A stretch of 64,000 bases of DNA, taken from Sebastes aleutianus (lineage: Eukaryota > Chordata > Actinopteri > Perciformes > Sebastidae). The stretch's first letter is position 1; each line of letters opens with the position of its first letter. Position numbers and translations under genes: made by a program. Location of the stretch: assembly GCA_916700875.1 (NCBI GenBank), contig CAKAKS010000032.1, positions 4,175,001 through 4,239,000 of the forward strand, read 5' to 3'. Below, one piece after another: positions 24,175 to 35,743 of this stretch. The notes beneath the pieces were generated by a model. The model did no database searches and was not told the origin of the DNA. It saw nothing but the letters and a program-made list of their open reading frames with translations.

Positions 24175-24290
24175 TGACTCAGCCATGGTAACTGTTGATG
24201 TCGTTAGAAGATGATGTTACCATGGTAACTGTTGATGTCGTTAGAAGATGATGTTACCATGGTAACTGTTGATGTCGTTAGAAGGTAATG
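24175..24290. repeat. ~44-bp tandem repeat, ~2.5 copies
   Basis: The unit contains CCATGGTAACTGTTGATGTC followed by GTTAGAAGATGATGTTA. It overlaps the region upstream of the P2X7-like start codon and could affect its promoter. Confidence 0.85.
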
Positions 24291-24662
24291 TGTAGCTCGC
24301 TGCGGTAGCCTCCTCAGATGTAGCGAGCACGTATGAAGCGCGTGCATATGCCCGTTCTCGTGTGGGGGGAGGGGCTTCGGACAGAGAGGGGAGAGCGGAG
24401 AGAGGAGAGAGAGGAGAGAGCAGCTCGAGGGGATGCAGGATTTTGCGTTTTCCGGATTTCTACGCACTGCAGCTTTAAGAAGTGTTTTTGTAAAAGCCTG
24501 AACGCTGTGAAAGAAGAGTGTTTTAAGGCTGTATTCAAAAACTTTTGTGCGCATTGCAATGCTTACCCTCCCTGTCACTCTTATGGTTTTGTTATATTTG
24601 GGAATTCTGATTATTACATTTTTGTGTGAAGCTTTCATTGAGTGAAAAGTAGATATGAATAC

Positions 24663-24862
24663 CTGAGAGAATGTGGTGTGTTGTTGTTTGGGTCCTTGAA
24701 GGCCACAGGATAGCACAGCTTCTTCAGCAAGGAGACAGCTGGTTTGTCTGGGTCCGTGTGGCAGGCTGCTCGGATGTTTGACGCAGTCACCCTTCCTGCC
24801 TTCTGGTCAAACCACATGGCACTTTTTGATTGTAGTATTGTCTCCTTTTGTATGACACGGCA
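24663..24862 (-). CDS. SWIM/YqaJ gene exon 3: start of nuclease domain
   Basis: Acceptor TTTTAG, then CRVIQKETILQSKSAMWFDQKAGRVTAS... The WFDQKAGRVTASN segment is the N-terminal motif of YqaJ-like recombinases. The exon ends TPHSL plus AG of an Arg codon, donor GTATTC. Phase matches exon 4. Confidence 0.83.
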
Positions 24863-25066
24863 CTAAAATTGAATAAGGTTGATATAATTTTGTGATATGT
24901 GACAAAACAAAACAGTGATGAATTAAGAGTTATTGAAGAAAAATGTGAAAAAGACAACTTTAATGAATTCCGTGGAAAAAAATGTTTTCTAAACTTGAGC
25001 TATCCTATTTACTTGTCCCTGTGATATTCCTGACATGCACGTCTTCAACCATATTTACTGTCTGAC

Positions 25067-25393
25067 CTGTTCTTCTGTTATGCTCAACTCTGTAAAGATC
25101 TCTTCACTCTTTGCCTGCAGTTCTTGGTGTGACAGTGACCTGTACTGGGGCTTGTACATCTTGTTAAGGGATGCAGGGATGTTCAGCTGCACTGCCCGAG
25201 GAATGTACCTCTTTGCATGGCCAGGGACAACAGACAAAATGGAGCTTTTGACAGGTTCCCTTTCAGTGTCTTCTGATACACATAGCATATTGTACAATGC
25301 TGTGCATTCATCAGGGGTTGAAGGTGGAATCTTGGCAGGGGGAAGGTCACCGCAACCATCAGCAGATCTCTTTCTCTGGGCCTTTGTGAAAGC
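25067..25393 (-). CDS. SWIM/YqaJ gene exon 2, 3' part (other side of EnSpm)
   Basis: Resumes with AFTKAQRKRSADG and runs 109 codons to ...LSITEEQ, donor GTCAGA. Joining it to the 5' part across a single TA gives GSQIAFTKAQ in frame. It encodes the linker between the SWIM and nuclease domains, lysine/arginine-rich then helical. Confidence 0.8.
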
Positions 25394-25395
25394 TA
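25394..25395. other. TA target-site duplication (left) of EnSpm
   Basis: TA precedes CACTG at 25396. The matching TA is at 35298-35299. Confidence 0.75.
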
Positions 25396-26640
25396 CACTG
25401 AAAAAAATTGTACTTTGGATCAACTTAAAAAAATTGCTCTAATTTTTTACAGCTAAATTTATTAGTTTTTCTCAAATTGTATTTATGATTTGGTTGAAAC
25501 CGTAATTATGATTTAATATAAATCAAAATATTTGTTTGGCCAAAGTCAAAAACTTACATTCACACAAAGTAAAAAGATTATTTATTATGAAGACCATAAA
25601 CTATTTTTTTTACTTTGTTACAACTTAATTTTTCATTTTGGATAAAACTAATATTTACTATTACATCCAAGTAGAGTTTTACTTTGGAATAAACTAATTA
25701 AAATGCTCTAATTTTTTACATCTAGTTTTATTAAGTTTTCTCAAGTCAAATTTCTGATTCAGTACAAACAAACTAAAATTTTAATTTACCTTAATCAATA
25801 TATTTTCTTTAGTTGCAAGCCAAAATGATACTTTATCTGTGTCAATATAATAGCATTTTTTGCTTTTTTACAACTTACATTTTCACGTAAACAAAAGCTA
25901 GTAGAAGTTTCACATAAGATCAAATTAAAAAAACATTTTGTTACAGACAATGTTTAGTTTAGTTTACTATTAATAAAGACAGGAATATTCTCTTCAAATA
26001 CCTAAATGTTTATTGTGATGTCTTTTTAAAATATGCATCACCTTTTCTGTTATGTACTAAAAAAAAGAAAAAAAAAAAAACCAAAAAAAGGAAACCCACA
26101 ATGAATTGTGCGGCCAATAAAGCTAGCAAGTATACTCAACACTTGAGGATAGTAACTATAAAATCAAATAAATCATGATCTTTTCAATGTTTTTTAAACC
26201 TTATGCAACCTTTCTGTAACCTTAACCACAGATATCTTAACATGTGAAACGGGTTTGTACATCTCTCCTTTAGAACCTGAGATATGTAATGTAATAGCCA
26301 TTAAGAAATGTAAAAATAGATTCTAACAGTGTTAAAACTTGACTATCCTTTGATAAAATGACCAGAATGTATGAATGTCACATTATTTTGAACCATTACA
26401 AATGTGAGATCAAGAGACCCAAAAAAACAACCAAGGAAAAGTGCAGTTCAATTGCTGGGGGTGCAATCTATGAACAAAGCTTGCTCTTTTGTGCATAAGT
26501 CAGTTTAAGAACATTACCATTACTAGTACTGAATTGCTGGTCATTGTGAATTTAGCATTATTCACATTTCAGTGTTAATAACAGTGCCACAATATTTATA
26601 TCACAGAAATAATTCTGTTAACAGGGAAAATCTGAAATTA

Positions 26641-26730
26641 AGGCCATCTATCTTTCAACTCTTCCACTCCTGATTCCTTTCCCATAATGTCCTGTCTTTG
26701 CAGTGAAAAAGTCTTGTCCATTTTTGAATT
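26641..26730 (-). repeat. Partial duplicate of SAMD3-like coding sequence
   Basis: About 85 bp closely match 28735-28820 (both contain CAACTCTTCCACTCCTGATT and AATGTCCTGTCTT), in the same orientation. It lies just downstream of the SAMD3-like stop codon. The following bases also contain CTTCCATCATCTTGG, shared with the YqaJ exon at about 17200. Origin unclear. Confidence 0.75.
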
Positions 26731-26864
26731 AAAGTCTGTTTCTCTCTCTTATTTACAATTAACAATGAAACTCTTCCATCATCTTGGAATGTATTTGAAT
26801 ACAAGCTATAAAACAGAACAAAAAACATGCTGTATCCAAATGTCTTTCTTGATTGATCCAGTAT

Positions 26865-29706
26865 TTAGAGCTTGACACTCAGACTGCACACTTTGCGTGT
26901 CATTTTCTTTGGCTCTATCTCCATGAATATTTTCTGTAGTGCATCAAAAGTGTATTTGAGCTCACCTGGATAGCTCAAGTTTAGAGCATAGATGAAGCCA
27001 AATAACATGGCACATGCATGTGCGACCGATGGCAACCCATTAAGGACTTCCACACCTTCAAGAACAATCCCAATGTCATGTGGTGGCTGGAGAGGATCCT
27101 CCTCCTCCCTGATGACAAACACTGCCATTGTACACCTCTCAAGCTCGGTTTCAGCTTCATCCTTCTGCACAACCTGATAAAAAACAAGACATTTATGAGA
27201 AAACGATTCTGATGAAACCACTGACTGATGTACCAATACAAGAAAATATCTATACAAACAATTCTCTCAATCAAATCTCAATAAAAAACTTAAATTGGGG
27301 TTCTAGTGATGCGAAAATGTTAATGACTTGCAAAGTCCAGCAGATTAATGGCAGCTCCTCCAAATATTTTCCTCATAGCAAACATTTGACTTTATCGCAA
27401 ATAAAGCATTGGTACACGTATTAATAAAACCTATATCCAAAAAGTTATAACATCTTAAATAGTACAATACAGTAGCATACATACTACTATAAGATTCACT
27501 ATAATGTTAAAAGATACAACTGCCTTGTGTCTTCATATTTTCATTAATTTCAATCTGGCCACAGACTGACACTTTCCACAATCCAATATTTGGATATAAT
27601 ATTGATTTTATGTTCAGGCTTTTGCTGCTCCATCTGCACTGCTGCTGCTCTGAAGTGACAATTATTTCACACTGCACTTAAAATATCTTAATACGTTCCA
27701 GCCAAATATAGCCACACTATAGCGTTTTACAAAATATTACATATAAACTAGCACATACACTTTAGTCGTTGTGTTAGACATATTAAATTCTAAAAAAACG
27801 TGAGGATTAATGACCACTGGGGGGGCAGAGAACTCCACAATAATTATAGGCATAGTCAAATGTACGGTACATGAATGTATGATACGCTTGACTATTTTTA
27901 TAGGAACTGACACCATGTATATGAGCTTTAAAGTTTGAATATTCAATGTTTTATCTTGTCTAAAGCTTAAGTGATTCATGCAAAACTACTTACCAGATAC
28001 TCCTTGATAAGTTTGTCCACGTCTTCCCCAAGGTACAGAATAAGGCACTTCAGCAGACACTCTCTTTTTTGATTCACCTCGAGGCTCTAGGTGAGAGCAC
28101 AAACACACACATATAATGCAAAACTATGCTGTCCAATTTTGCAACTTATCGGTGTAACCTGAAGATTCAAACACTACATAATGCACATATGGGAGTTACA
28201 GCGATTGTGATTTACAAATGCTTTTAGCAAACCAGTTAAAAGGCCCGTCAAACTGAGAAGATAAACGTAGTACATCTTCCAACGTGTAATCTAACTCCAC
28301 AATCAAATGTGTTGACAAGATGAGCACTATTGCTTCTATTTACAATGTTACTATTTATGTGATATAAGGCACATTTTTGTGTATTGTATGTACCAGTACA
28401 TACTTGATCAAGAACTTTCAGTATGTTCCGGGTCTTCTCCCTGACAACTCCTCCCTTGTTTCTGATGATGTCAATCAGCTTGCTGTGGTGCTTGTCCAAG
28501 GACGCCAGGAATCGCGGTTGAAGTGGAACAGTTGTGATCCTCATGAATTCAGCATTAATCTTTAAAAAACAAAATAGCACATGCAAATGTTCTTACATTA
28601 CACGTTACATTACAGCGGTGTGGTGTGTGAAATCTTATTTTTGACATCAAGTAGGTTTCTTATGATAGGGGATAATATCATTTACTTTACAGGCCACCAC
28701 TGAAGTTACTTACCTCATCCATTGTGAACAATGCAGGCCATCTAACTTTCAACTCTTCCACTCCTGATTCTTTTCCCACAATGTCCTGTCTTCGCAGTGA
28801 AAAGGTCTTGTTCATTTTGTCCTTTATCACTGCACGGTTGTTTCGCTTCTTCACTTCGCTTAAAAGTGTCAGTCTCTCATTTTCTAATTTTTCAGGGGTC
28901 TCTCCAGTTGGAATGTCAGGTATGTGGTTGGCCTCTCCTCTCCTAGGTCTCTTTACTTTTTTTGCTGGCAATGCATCCTCTGGAGCTTTGGACTTCAATG
29001 AATTTGCAAGTAATTCAGAACACCCGATGCCCTTGAGCTGAGTTCGGTAGTTGCCCATTTTTGTCTTCAGCCGCTGCTTCCACCCGTAGCAACCGCTGTA
29101 TGAACCAGGTTCAGAGAGGCATGGATGCTTCTTGATTAGTGCTTCGGCAACGTCACTGAAGTCAGAATCTGTTGGGTAGGCTTTGTACTTGAATATCTCT
29201 TCAGCTACCTTTTCCAGAATATCTGACTTTATTTTTGAACTCAGTGTCAACCTTGTCTTGTTTGACCTATACACGGCATTTCCCTTTTCTAACTGCAGTT
29301 CAGTGTCAAAGGAGAATGTTGGTATTGGAAATTCTCTTGGCCACATCTCAGTTCTTGTAGAGACAGTGCTGGAGGGTGTGGACAGGAGCTCTGTGTCATC
29401 TGATTGAGTTGACACTAAATCCTCACAGACATTGAGAATTAATTCTTGGCTGCAATCATCAGTTATGGGGACGACCTTGACAGTTGCAAAATCCTCAAGT
29501 TCCGCAGTAGATGTCAAGTTCACTAGTGCATCGCCAAAGTCTCTGTCTTGGTACTGCAGTCTAAAATTCGCATTTAACCCACACACTTTCCTGACTTCAT
29601 CCATAAGCTGCTCCATCGTCTCTGGAATTCCATTAGGCAGAATTAGCTTCCTGGTGTCATCAGGATTCAGAATAACGCGCAACTTGGCTGGCCTTTTCAC
29701 GGCCAT
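26865..29706 (-). CDS. SAMD3-like EnSpm accessory protein, 516 aa, intact
   Basis: Four phase-0 exons: 29706-28714 (331 codons), 28559-28404 (52), 28086-27994 (31), 27173-26865 (102 plus stop). The start ATG at 29706 follows acceptor TACTAG and 20 bp of leader. The N-terminus (KLRVILNPDDTRKL...FRLQYQDRDFGDALVNLTS) resembles a PB1-like ubiquitin fold. The middle is Lys/Arg-rich (KKVKRPRRGEANHIP). The C-terminus (DIGIVLEGVEVLNGLPSVAHACAMLFGFIYALNLSYP) is the helical domain of fish proteins annotated as SAMD3-like. Its role in transposition is not established; I infer that it belongs to the element from its location between the termini. Confidence 0.75.
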
Positions 29707-30131
29707 GGCAGCCCATCCAAAAGGATCTAGTAAAAGTAAGAATAAAAACAGTAGTGTTAGTTGGAGTGCAAAATCGGACATTAACTTACATCTCATTCAT
29801 ATTCACAAATTCACTGATTCACAATTCTTCCTTTTCACAATATTATACACAGGATACTATATAATGTATACATAATTTTACCGGGAACTATTTTAGGAAA
29901 TCTCTGATGCACAATACATTTTCTAAATGCAAAGCTATTAAGCTAAGAAATATATAAGTTGTTAGTCTATTGCACAGTTGTATCACACACTATAACAAAT
30001 CTGTCTATTTTGATTATAGGTTAAAAAGAGGGTGCATTGTCTGACAATTAAATAGACACTGATAAAATAAAATAAAAACATTTTTGAAAATTTCTACATC
30101 TCCAACCACACACCCATACATATATACAACC

Positions 30132-32835
30132 TTATGCATGTATGTATCTCTTCAGAGAGATGAGGCGCCGTCCACCAACCATGTAATGAACCAGAGGGTA
30201 GGGATCTGTCAGTTCATGCGCCCCAACAAGCCTTAGTTGTCTAGTAGTTGATATGACCAAGTCATAAGCTCGATAATGTTCCAGGTACCAGGCATCCACT
30301 TTTTTGACAATGAAAATAAGTGTCTCTTGTAGAACAATCATATGAACTATTTCACAAAACTCTGGAAGTCCAGCCAGCGATCCATGGGCCACCACCATTC
30401 CAATCCTATAGCTGAAGCCGTTGTAGGATACATTTTTTGCAAGGTTCACAGTGTCCATATGTGGGTGTTTCTGTTTCACTGCCAGTGCAATATCCTCATT
30501 AATAACATCAAGGGGAAGTGTTGAAACATCAGTAACCTCCAAAGATGGCTTAGAAAATCCACACATGTGCAGGTTATATGCTGTCTGAAATTGGTGCCTT
30601 TGAGCTAATGAATACAGTACATTTTTGTAACAGTTTGTATGACGGATTACTCTTTTGAAGAAGCTATGTTTTGCTTCAAATCTTATAGTCCATAGTGCAA
30701 CAAGGGGGCCAAACTGGCGTATCAACCACGGATAATGCTCCAAGTAATGATGTTTGGGCAGAATTCTTTCATGGGGGAAAACTTCTTTGAATACTGTCCT
30801 GTGTTCAGATATCTTGAAGTCCAGATAAGAAATAGAGTCCTCAGTGTGAAAAGGTGCAACAGCAAGTTCTACAATGTCCTTTAATTCACAGAGGACTTGC
30901 CACACTGGTTCGTTTGAAGGAACTTTGGTTCCGATCAAGAGAGGAAGAAATCTCAACAGGCTCCAATTCTCATGTGCATTTCCGCCAATTGTTCTCTTCG
31001 TAGTGTAGGTGAGGGGCACCAGATGGGGACGGTTTGTCTTATCAGTCCACTTAAATGGAAATGTTGTTATTGCTTCATTCAAATTGGCTAATGTAAAATA
31101 TTTTTTAGAAATTAACACAGTAAGACAAAGAGCAATCTCAACAGGGATAATTCCTTCAAAGAGATCATGAGCTATATCTGGGGGAAAACTCTGCGTCACA
31201 CTGAAATATGACAGATTTTCTGACAGCACACACTTCCTTTTTACACCAAAATGACTAGCTAATGAATTTTCTTCAATAGCTTTAAGATGAGAAGTATGAA
31301 TGTCCTTGCTTCTTAGACAAAATTCTCCTGACTTGACTTCCTTTGTTTGAATGTCTACATTTTCTGCTGTACAAAATCTGCAAACATATTTCCCTGAAAA
31401 ACTTTCCAAGAAACCTGCGATACTGTGGGCACCGAGATTGTCTGCTACTACACAATGAACAAAGCCTTTCACGGTTTTCCCCAACTTGGCAATAAACAGT
31501 CCTTGTTGTTGTAATGTAATAAGATCATCTACTAAGGGCTTCAATACACAGTCATACCCATAGCACTTTACATCCTCACTACGAATAAGCGCAGCTAAAT
31601 ATATATTAGACAGTGATGAGTGACAACTAGCAGGTAAGTTCCCCAATGTCCAATATACACCAGATTTTATGCTTTTTTCTGGAGGTGCCGAGGGGATTAC
31701 AGATTTCAAAATCATCTACATACAAAATAAGTGAAATAGCACACTCCTTTGACAACTGCAAATTTTCTTTGTAATTAATACCATCATAAAAGGATTCATA
31801 CTGAATTTTATCAGATTGAATTTGATGGGGAGATTTCAAATTGATTGCTTTATCCAAAAAGGTTTGACAACTTAGGATCTGCTGTAAAGATTTTAGTACA
31901 GAGATGTATTGAAAGGATTTTCTGTTTTGGGAGTCAAGCACAAATTCTATAGATTCTACAATATTAAAATGTTTTTTGTAGTACGTCTTTCGCTTCCAGG
32001 CAGTGGAAAGTGGGCCACAACCACCAAAACAAGCTGAAATTGGATTGGACTTACAAAGAGTAGATGCTAGCTCTTGCAGAACAGTTTCATCTACTAGACA
32101 GTTACCATTCTGTAAATGCTGAGCTATGGTTTGATGGACAAGAGGGACAGAAGCAGTGCTTATTAAATAGTCAAACTCTTGCAAAAGTTCATCAACAGCC
32201 ACACTAGAAACAAGATAAATATGTTTTAGCTTCAGTAAGAGAGAGGCAACTTTGAGCTCAACATTACGTGGCAAGTCATTTAAATCCTGAACATCATAAC
32301 TAGAATCACCCAAGTCCTCTGTACTTAAATCATCTGAGGGCTCAGTACCAACACTGTCAATCTTGATACTGTCAGAATCATTACTTTCAACAGAAAGACC
32401 TAAGCTTGACCCCTGTTTTTCAAGTATTCCAGGCTTTAAGTCATTTACTGAACAATCCTTATGACTTCTGCTTCTGTGAGTTTGAAACGAACCATAAATA
32501 TTTGTTTTGTACGAACACCCCTGAAACACACAAACAACTGTTTCACTGTTTTTCAGATGCTGTGCTATATGTTGAAAATAGTTTTTTAAAGTCGAACGCT
32601 GATTGCAATCGCATAAGAGACATTTAAATGTGGTCAGTTCAGCTTGTGAGGGTGTCTGATGAAATCTTGACAAGTGGTTCAAAAGTGCATTCCAAGTCTT
32701 GCAGGTACATGGACAGTTGAAATAGATGCACGGATAGGAATGGCGGCGTCCATAATGTCTGTGTTCAAGCTTATAATGTTTAAGAAGCTCAGATCTTCGT
32801 GAAACAGAAGTACCACAGTCTTTGCATTCCCACAT
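30132..32835 (-). pseudogene. EnSpm zinc-finger / TNP2-like transposase with one 1-nt frameshift
   Basis: A single exon. The N-terminal part (32835 to about 31669) has C2H2-type fingers (CKDCGTSVSRRSELLKHYKLEH; FKCLLCDCNQRS...HIAQH; CVFQGCSYKT...HRSRSH), an acidic linker and the family motif VDDFEICNPLGTSRKKHK. The C-terminal part (about 31668-30132) continues GVYWTLGNLPASCHSSLSNI, DNLGAHSIAGFLE, FPPDIAHDLFEGIIP and a final helical region, as in animal EnSpm transposases. The two frames join if one A is removed from the AAAA run at 31665-31668. Total length is then 901 codons including the stop. This could be a real lesion or a sequencing error in a homopolymer. Confidence 0.8.
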
Positions 32836-34124
32836 TCATCGGAAGACTAGGAAAGGGAAAAAAATGAAGCATGGTATATTTGCATTTGATTTATGGAAAC
32901 AGTTATGTTTGTTGTCAGTAACTTCTTCAGCAGGAAGGCAACGCCTTTTAAATCGGGTATATATTAATTTCATGTTACTAGTATTTAAACTTGTAACTCT
33001 TACTAGAGGTATAATTATTTGTCTCCATAAATCTTTTGAATTGCTCACACCATCCTGAAAATCTGCACATACTCTGCAATAATTCAAAAGCTGGAATAGG
33101 TGAATAGGTTAACTCTGTATGAGACACAAAAAAACATAGTGATTTATTTTTTGGCACGATAACTGCAATCATTCTGTCTTTCTTTTTAATATCTTAGATC
33201 AGTTTTTAAGGATATTTAAAACTGCATGAAATTACTGACCATTGTATTTATTTATTGTTATTGTCTGGTAAAATTAACTTATATTACATTGGGTGGGTAA
33301 CTTCTTGATATTTGTTTTGATTTTAGGTTATTTGTGTTTATAATTCTTGAAATATAATAATAGATAAAACATGTAAAAATACTGATATGAAGTGAACCTG
33401 CAAATAAATGTTCATACTGACATGTAATTTCCACTACATTACTAATTCAACTGAAATTATTAAAATTACATTTACATTCTGCATTAGTAAGTAGGCCTAT
33501 ACATTTGTGGTAAGTACAAAGCTATTCACTAAAGTGCTGCATTTCTATTTTGGGTTTGTCATTCCTATTTAAACATACATGAAAATGATGTTCACTGTTG
33601 TTCATTTTGGGACTTACCAAATTCAGCAATGTGGCTAAACTGTGACCTTTTCAGGAAACAACAGCAAACCTGTAAACACAAAGCAATAGGTGAGATTTCA
33701 CATTTAATTTTTTGTTGGGATAGTTAGCATTGTCCATAATTGTCACTACAGACTCTAATTTATTAATTAGGCCTTAGACATACTGGTGGTATTACAGTAT
33801 ACTGCATTATACTGACAGATGAGAGCATGTGATATGAATTCTTCCTCTTTAATCGATACTCATTGTCTAGTACTCAATCCATTCTCATCATTTTTGATTA
33901 TGCTTAAAAAGAGGAAAAGTAATATTCATATGAGTTCACAATATTTATATTACAACATGTTGTTTCAAGAGCAAAAAGAGCAAAGTCACCATATAAACTA
34001 ACATATTCCTCTTAGCAAAACGGTAACTCTGGATTAAAAAATGTGTAGGGCACAGAAAATTGTCAATCACCTGTCGTACTATCAATCCCTCCCTGTGTTG
34101 CTTATCTGAGCAGATTCACTGCTT

Positions 34125-34223
34125 GGAGGGTACCCTGATGGAGGGAGGTGGGGGTCTGGAGGGTACCCTGATAGAGGGAGGTGGGGGTCTGGAGGGTACC
34201 CTGATAGAGGGAGGTGGGGGTCT
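34125..34223. repeat. G-rich 33-bp minisatellite, 3 copies
   Basis: The unit is GGAGGGTACCCTGATAGAGG followed by GAGGTGGGGGTCT. Each unit carries several G-runs and may form a G-quadruplex. Confidence 0.95.
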
Positions 34224-34627
34224 GGGGGAGCTGCATGGTTTTTCTGGCCTTTTCAGACATGGGATACCTAACTTTTAAAATAAACGAGGTTCCATGCAGT
34301 AACCAGAGAGAGAGCTGAGGCAGTAAACAGACCGGCTGTGGATGAGAGACGGCCGGTGAACGTGCGTCACCTCTGTCAAATTACGTTTTGTTTGTTAAAC
34401 ACAAGTTTTAATAAATTGATTTTGTTTTTACTCCAAAGGTTTATGACACTTACAGTAACGTTCATTATGGTCGTCAATTCAGTAACGTTAAAGTGTCCGC
34501 GGAGTTTCACCTAGTCCTCCTCACCTGGCTCTGCTGCTGCAGCTCTCTGTGTCTCTGTGTGTCTCTGTGTGTGAGAGCGGCGGAGGAGCCCAGCCCCGCC
34601 CTGGTAGAAACATGTCCAGACCCGCCG

Positions 34628-34695
34628 GCCCTCTACCCTTCTCCCGGTCTCCCGGTATAACACAGCCATGCCTCTCCCGGTCTCCCGGTATAACA
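34628..34695. repeat. 33-bp tandem repeat, 2 copies
   Basis: The unit contains CTCTCCCGGTCTCCCGGTAT followed by AACACAGCCATGC. The copies are almost identical. Confidence 0.9.
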
Positions 34696-34981
34696 CAGCC
34701 ATGCCTCTCCCGAGCACTTTTCTCATGTGAACTCCGGACAATGTCCGGAGAAAATAACTTTAGCTAACAACATTAGCTCCAGTATTGACTTTGCACGTGT
34801 GAACCGTTGGTAAAGAAAGGTTTCTCTCTACATGACACATTAAAGCAGATAACCTGGTTTAGCTAGTGTTAGCTAACAACCGCGCAAAATACAAGAGACA
34901 GTGTAAAATAGTTGTCCATCCTGCCACTAACCATAAATGTACACGGAAAACACATGTGCCCCTAAAAACAACACAATTTAG

Positions 34982-35110
34982 AGTTCTTACCTTGTTTAAA
35001 AGAGTTGTCTTGAACAGCAGTCGTCCTCTCTGTTGAAGCGAGGTAATGACGGACAGCAAACTTCACGAAGGAGCGAGCTGATGTGACGTCATGTGGTCAC
35101 GTGACATGAA
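34982..35110 (-). promoter_or_regulatory. Putative EnSpm promoter and first non-coding exon
   Basis: The - strand has a GTAAGA donor at 34989-34990 after CTCTTTTAAACAAG. Upstream is a CRE-type TGACGTCA (35084-35091) and a palindromic E-box GTCACGTGAC (35096-35105), about 190 bp inside the element end. The combination suits a transposase promoter. Inferred from motifs only. Confidence 0.4.
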
Positions 35111-35297
35111 AATCTCTGGTTTGAAGTGAAAATACTATTTGAGTTAAATTATTGCTTTACTTTACTCCAGGGGGAGTATTATTTGCTTTAAAGCAAAGTG
35201 AAAAAAACTGGTTTAAACCAGAAAGCATGATTTTCAATCAGACCAATATAGAAATGCACTTTAAATGAATGACACAGGTGATTGACTTTTTTCAGTG

Positions 35298-35558
35298 TAT
35301 CTGGCTCCCTGGTGCATACCCTACTGTCCTTACGGCTGCCATACTAGGCTCATTCCAGGCACAGGCTTCATCTGTGCATGCAGTGCCACTCAGTTTGTTA
35401 ACAGCTGCTAGCAAAGCGTAGAGTATGGCACCCACATGTGAACACACCTCTCCTAAACCTGCCATACAGGTGCAGTGGCCAAATCGCACCAGTCCCTCCT
35501 TCTCCACAACAACCCAGGCTGTCAGTGGCGGCTCATTTAATTTGTAGGAAAGGTTTAC
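35298..35558 (-). CDS. SWIM/YqaJ gene exon 2, 5' part: SWIM zinc finger
   Basis: Starts after acceptor GATGTCAG with VNLSYKLNEPPLTAWVVV. Contains a SWIM motif CxC-x7-CxH in HCTCMAGLGEVCSHVGAIL; SWIM fingers bind DNA or protein. The exon is cut after PGSQI by the EnSpm element. The TA at 35298-35299 is one copy of the target duplication. Confidence 0.82.
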
Positions 35559-35743
35559 CTGACATCGAAAAAAGAAGTTTTCATTAGACTTATATGTCAT
35601 TAGACACTGTGTTAAACATACCAAATGAATACTGCCTGTCACTACTGTCCTACCAACGCTGACTACAGTGACCCTGAAACTAACCACACACGAATCAACG
35701 TCAGATAGCTAGCTAACATTAACGTTAGTTAATTAGCACTCAC

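Larger units (their letters stand above)
17678..24474 (+). mobile_element. Kolobok-like DNA transposon (TTAA-flanked), decayed
   Basis: Flanked by TTAA at 17674-17677 and 24475-24478. Ends AGTGGCAGTAGGCA (left) and AGCTGCAGTGCGTA (reverse complement of right) are similar, about 9 of 14. It carries a multi-exon transposase on + and a P2X7-like gene on -. TTAA duplication plus a transposase with GDGRxxSPG, TDAH and DxWH motifs fits the Kolobok superfamily as I know it. It lies wholly in the last intron of the SWIM/YqaJ gene. Confidence 0.65.
33088..34981. other. EnSpm 5' region, no coding sequence recognised
   Basis: Lies between the transposase start and the element's right end. AT-rich to about 34050, then G-rich and C-rich minisatellites. 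Presumably holds the leader and an intron of the transposase transcript. No protein motif seen. Confidence 0.5.
25396..35297 (-). mobile_element. EnSpm/CACTA DNA transposon, 9,902 bp, complete
   Basis: Ends CACTGAAAAAAATTG (left) and CACTGAAAAAAGTCAATC (reverse complement of right) match the CACT[A/G] terminus of the EnSpm/CACTA superfamily. Both sides are flanked by TA. Genes run on the - strand: a zinc-finger/TNP2-like transposase (32835-30132) and a SAMD3-like protein (29706-26865). Subterminal left repeats share GCTCTAATTTTTTACA (about 25435 and 25705). The insertion point is exactly within a coding exon of the SWIM/YqaJ gene, same orientation. Only one indel is seen in its genes, so it looks young. 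Confidence 0.85.
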
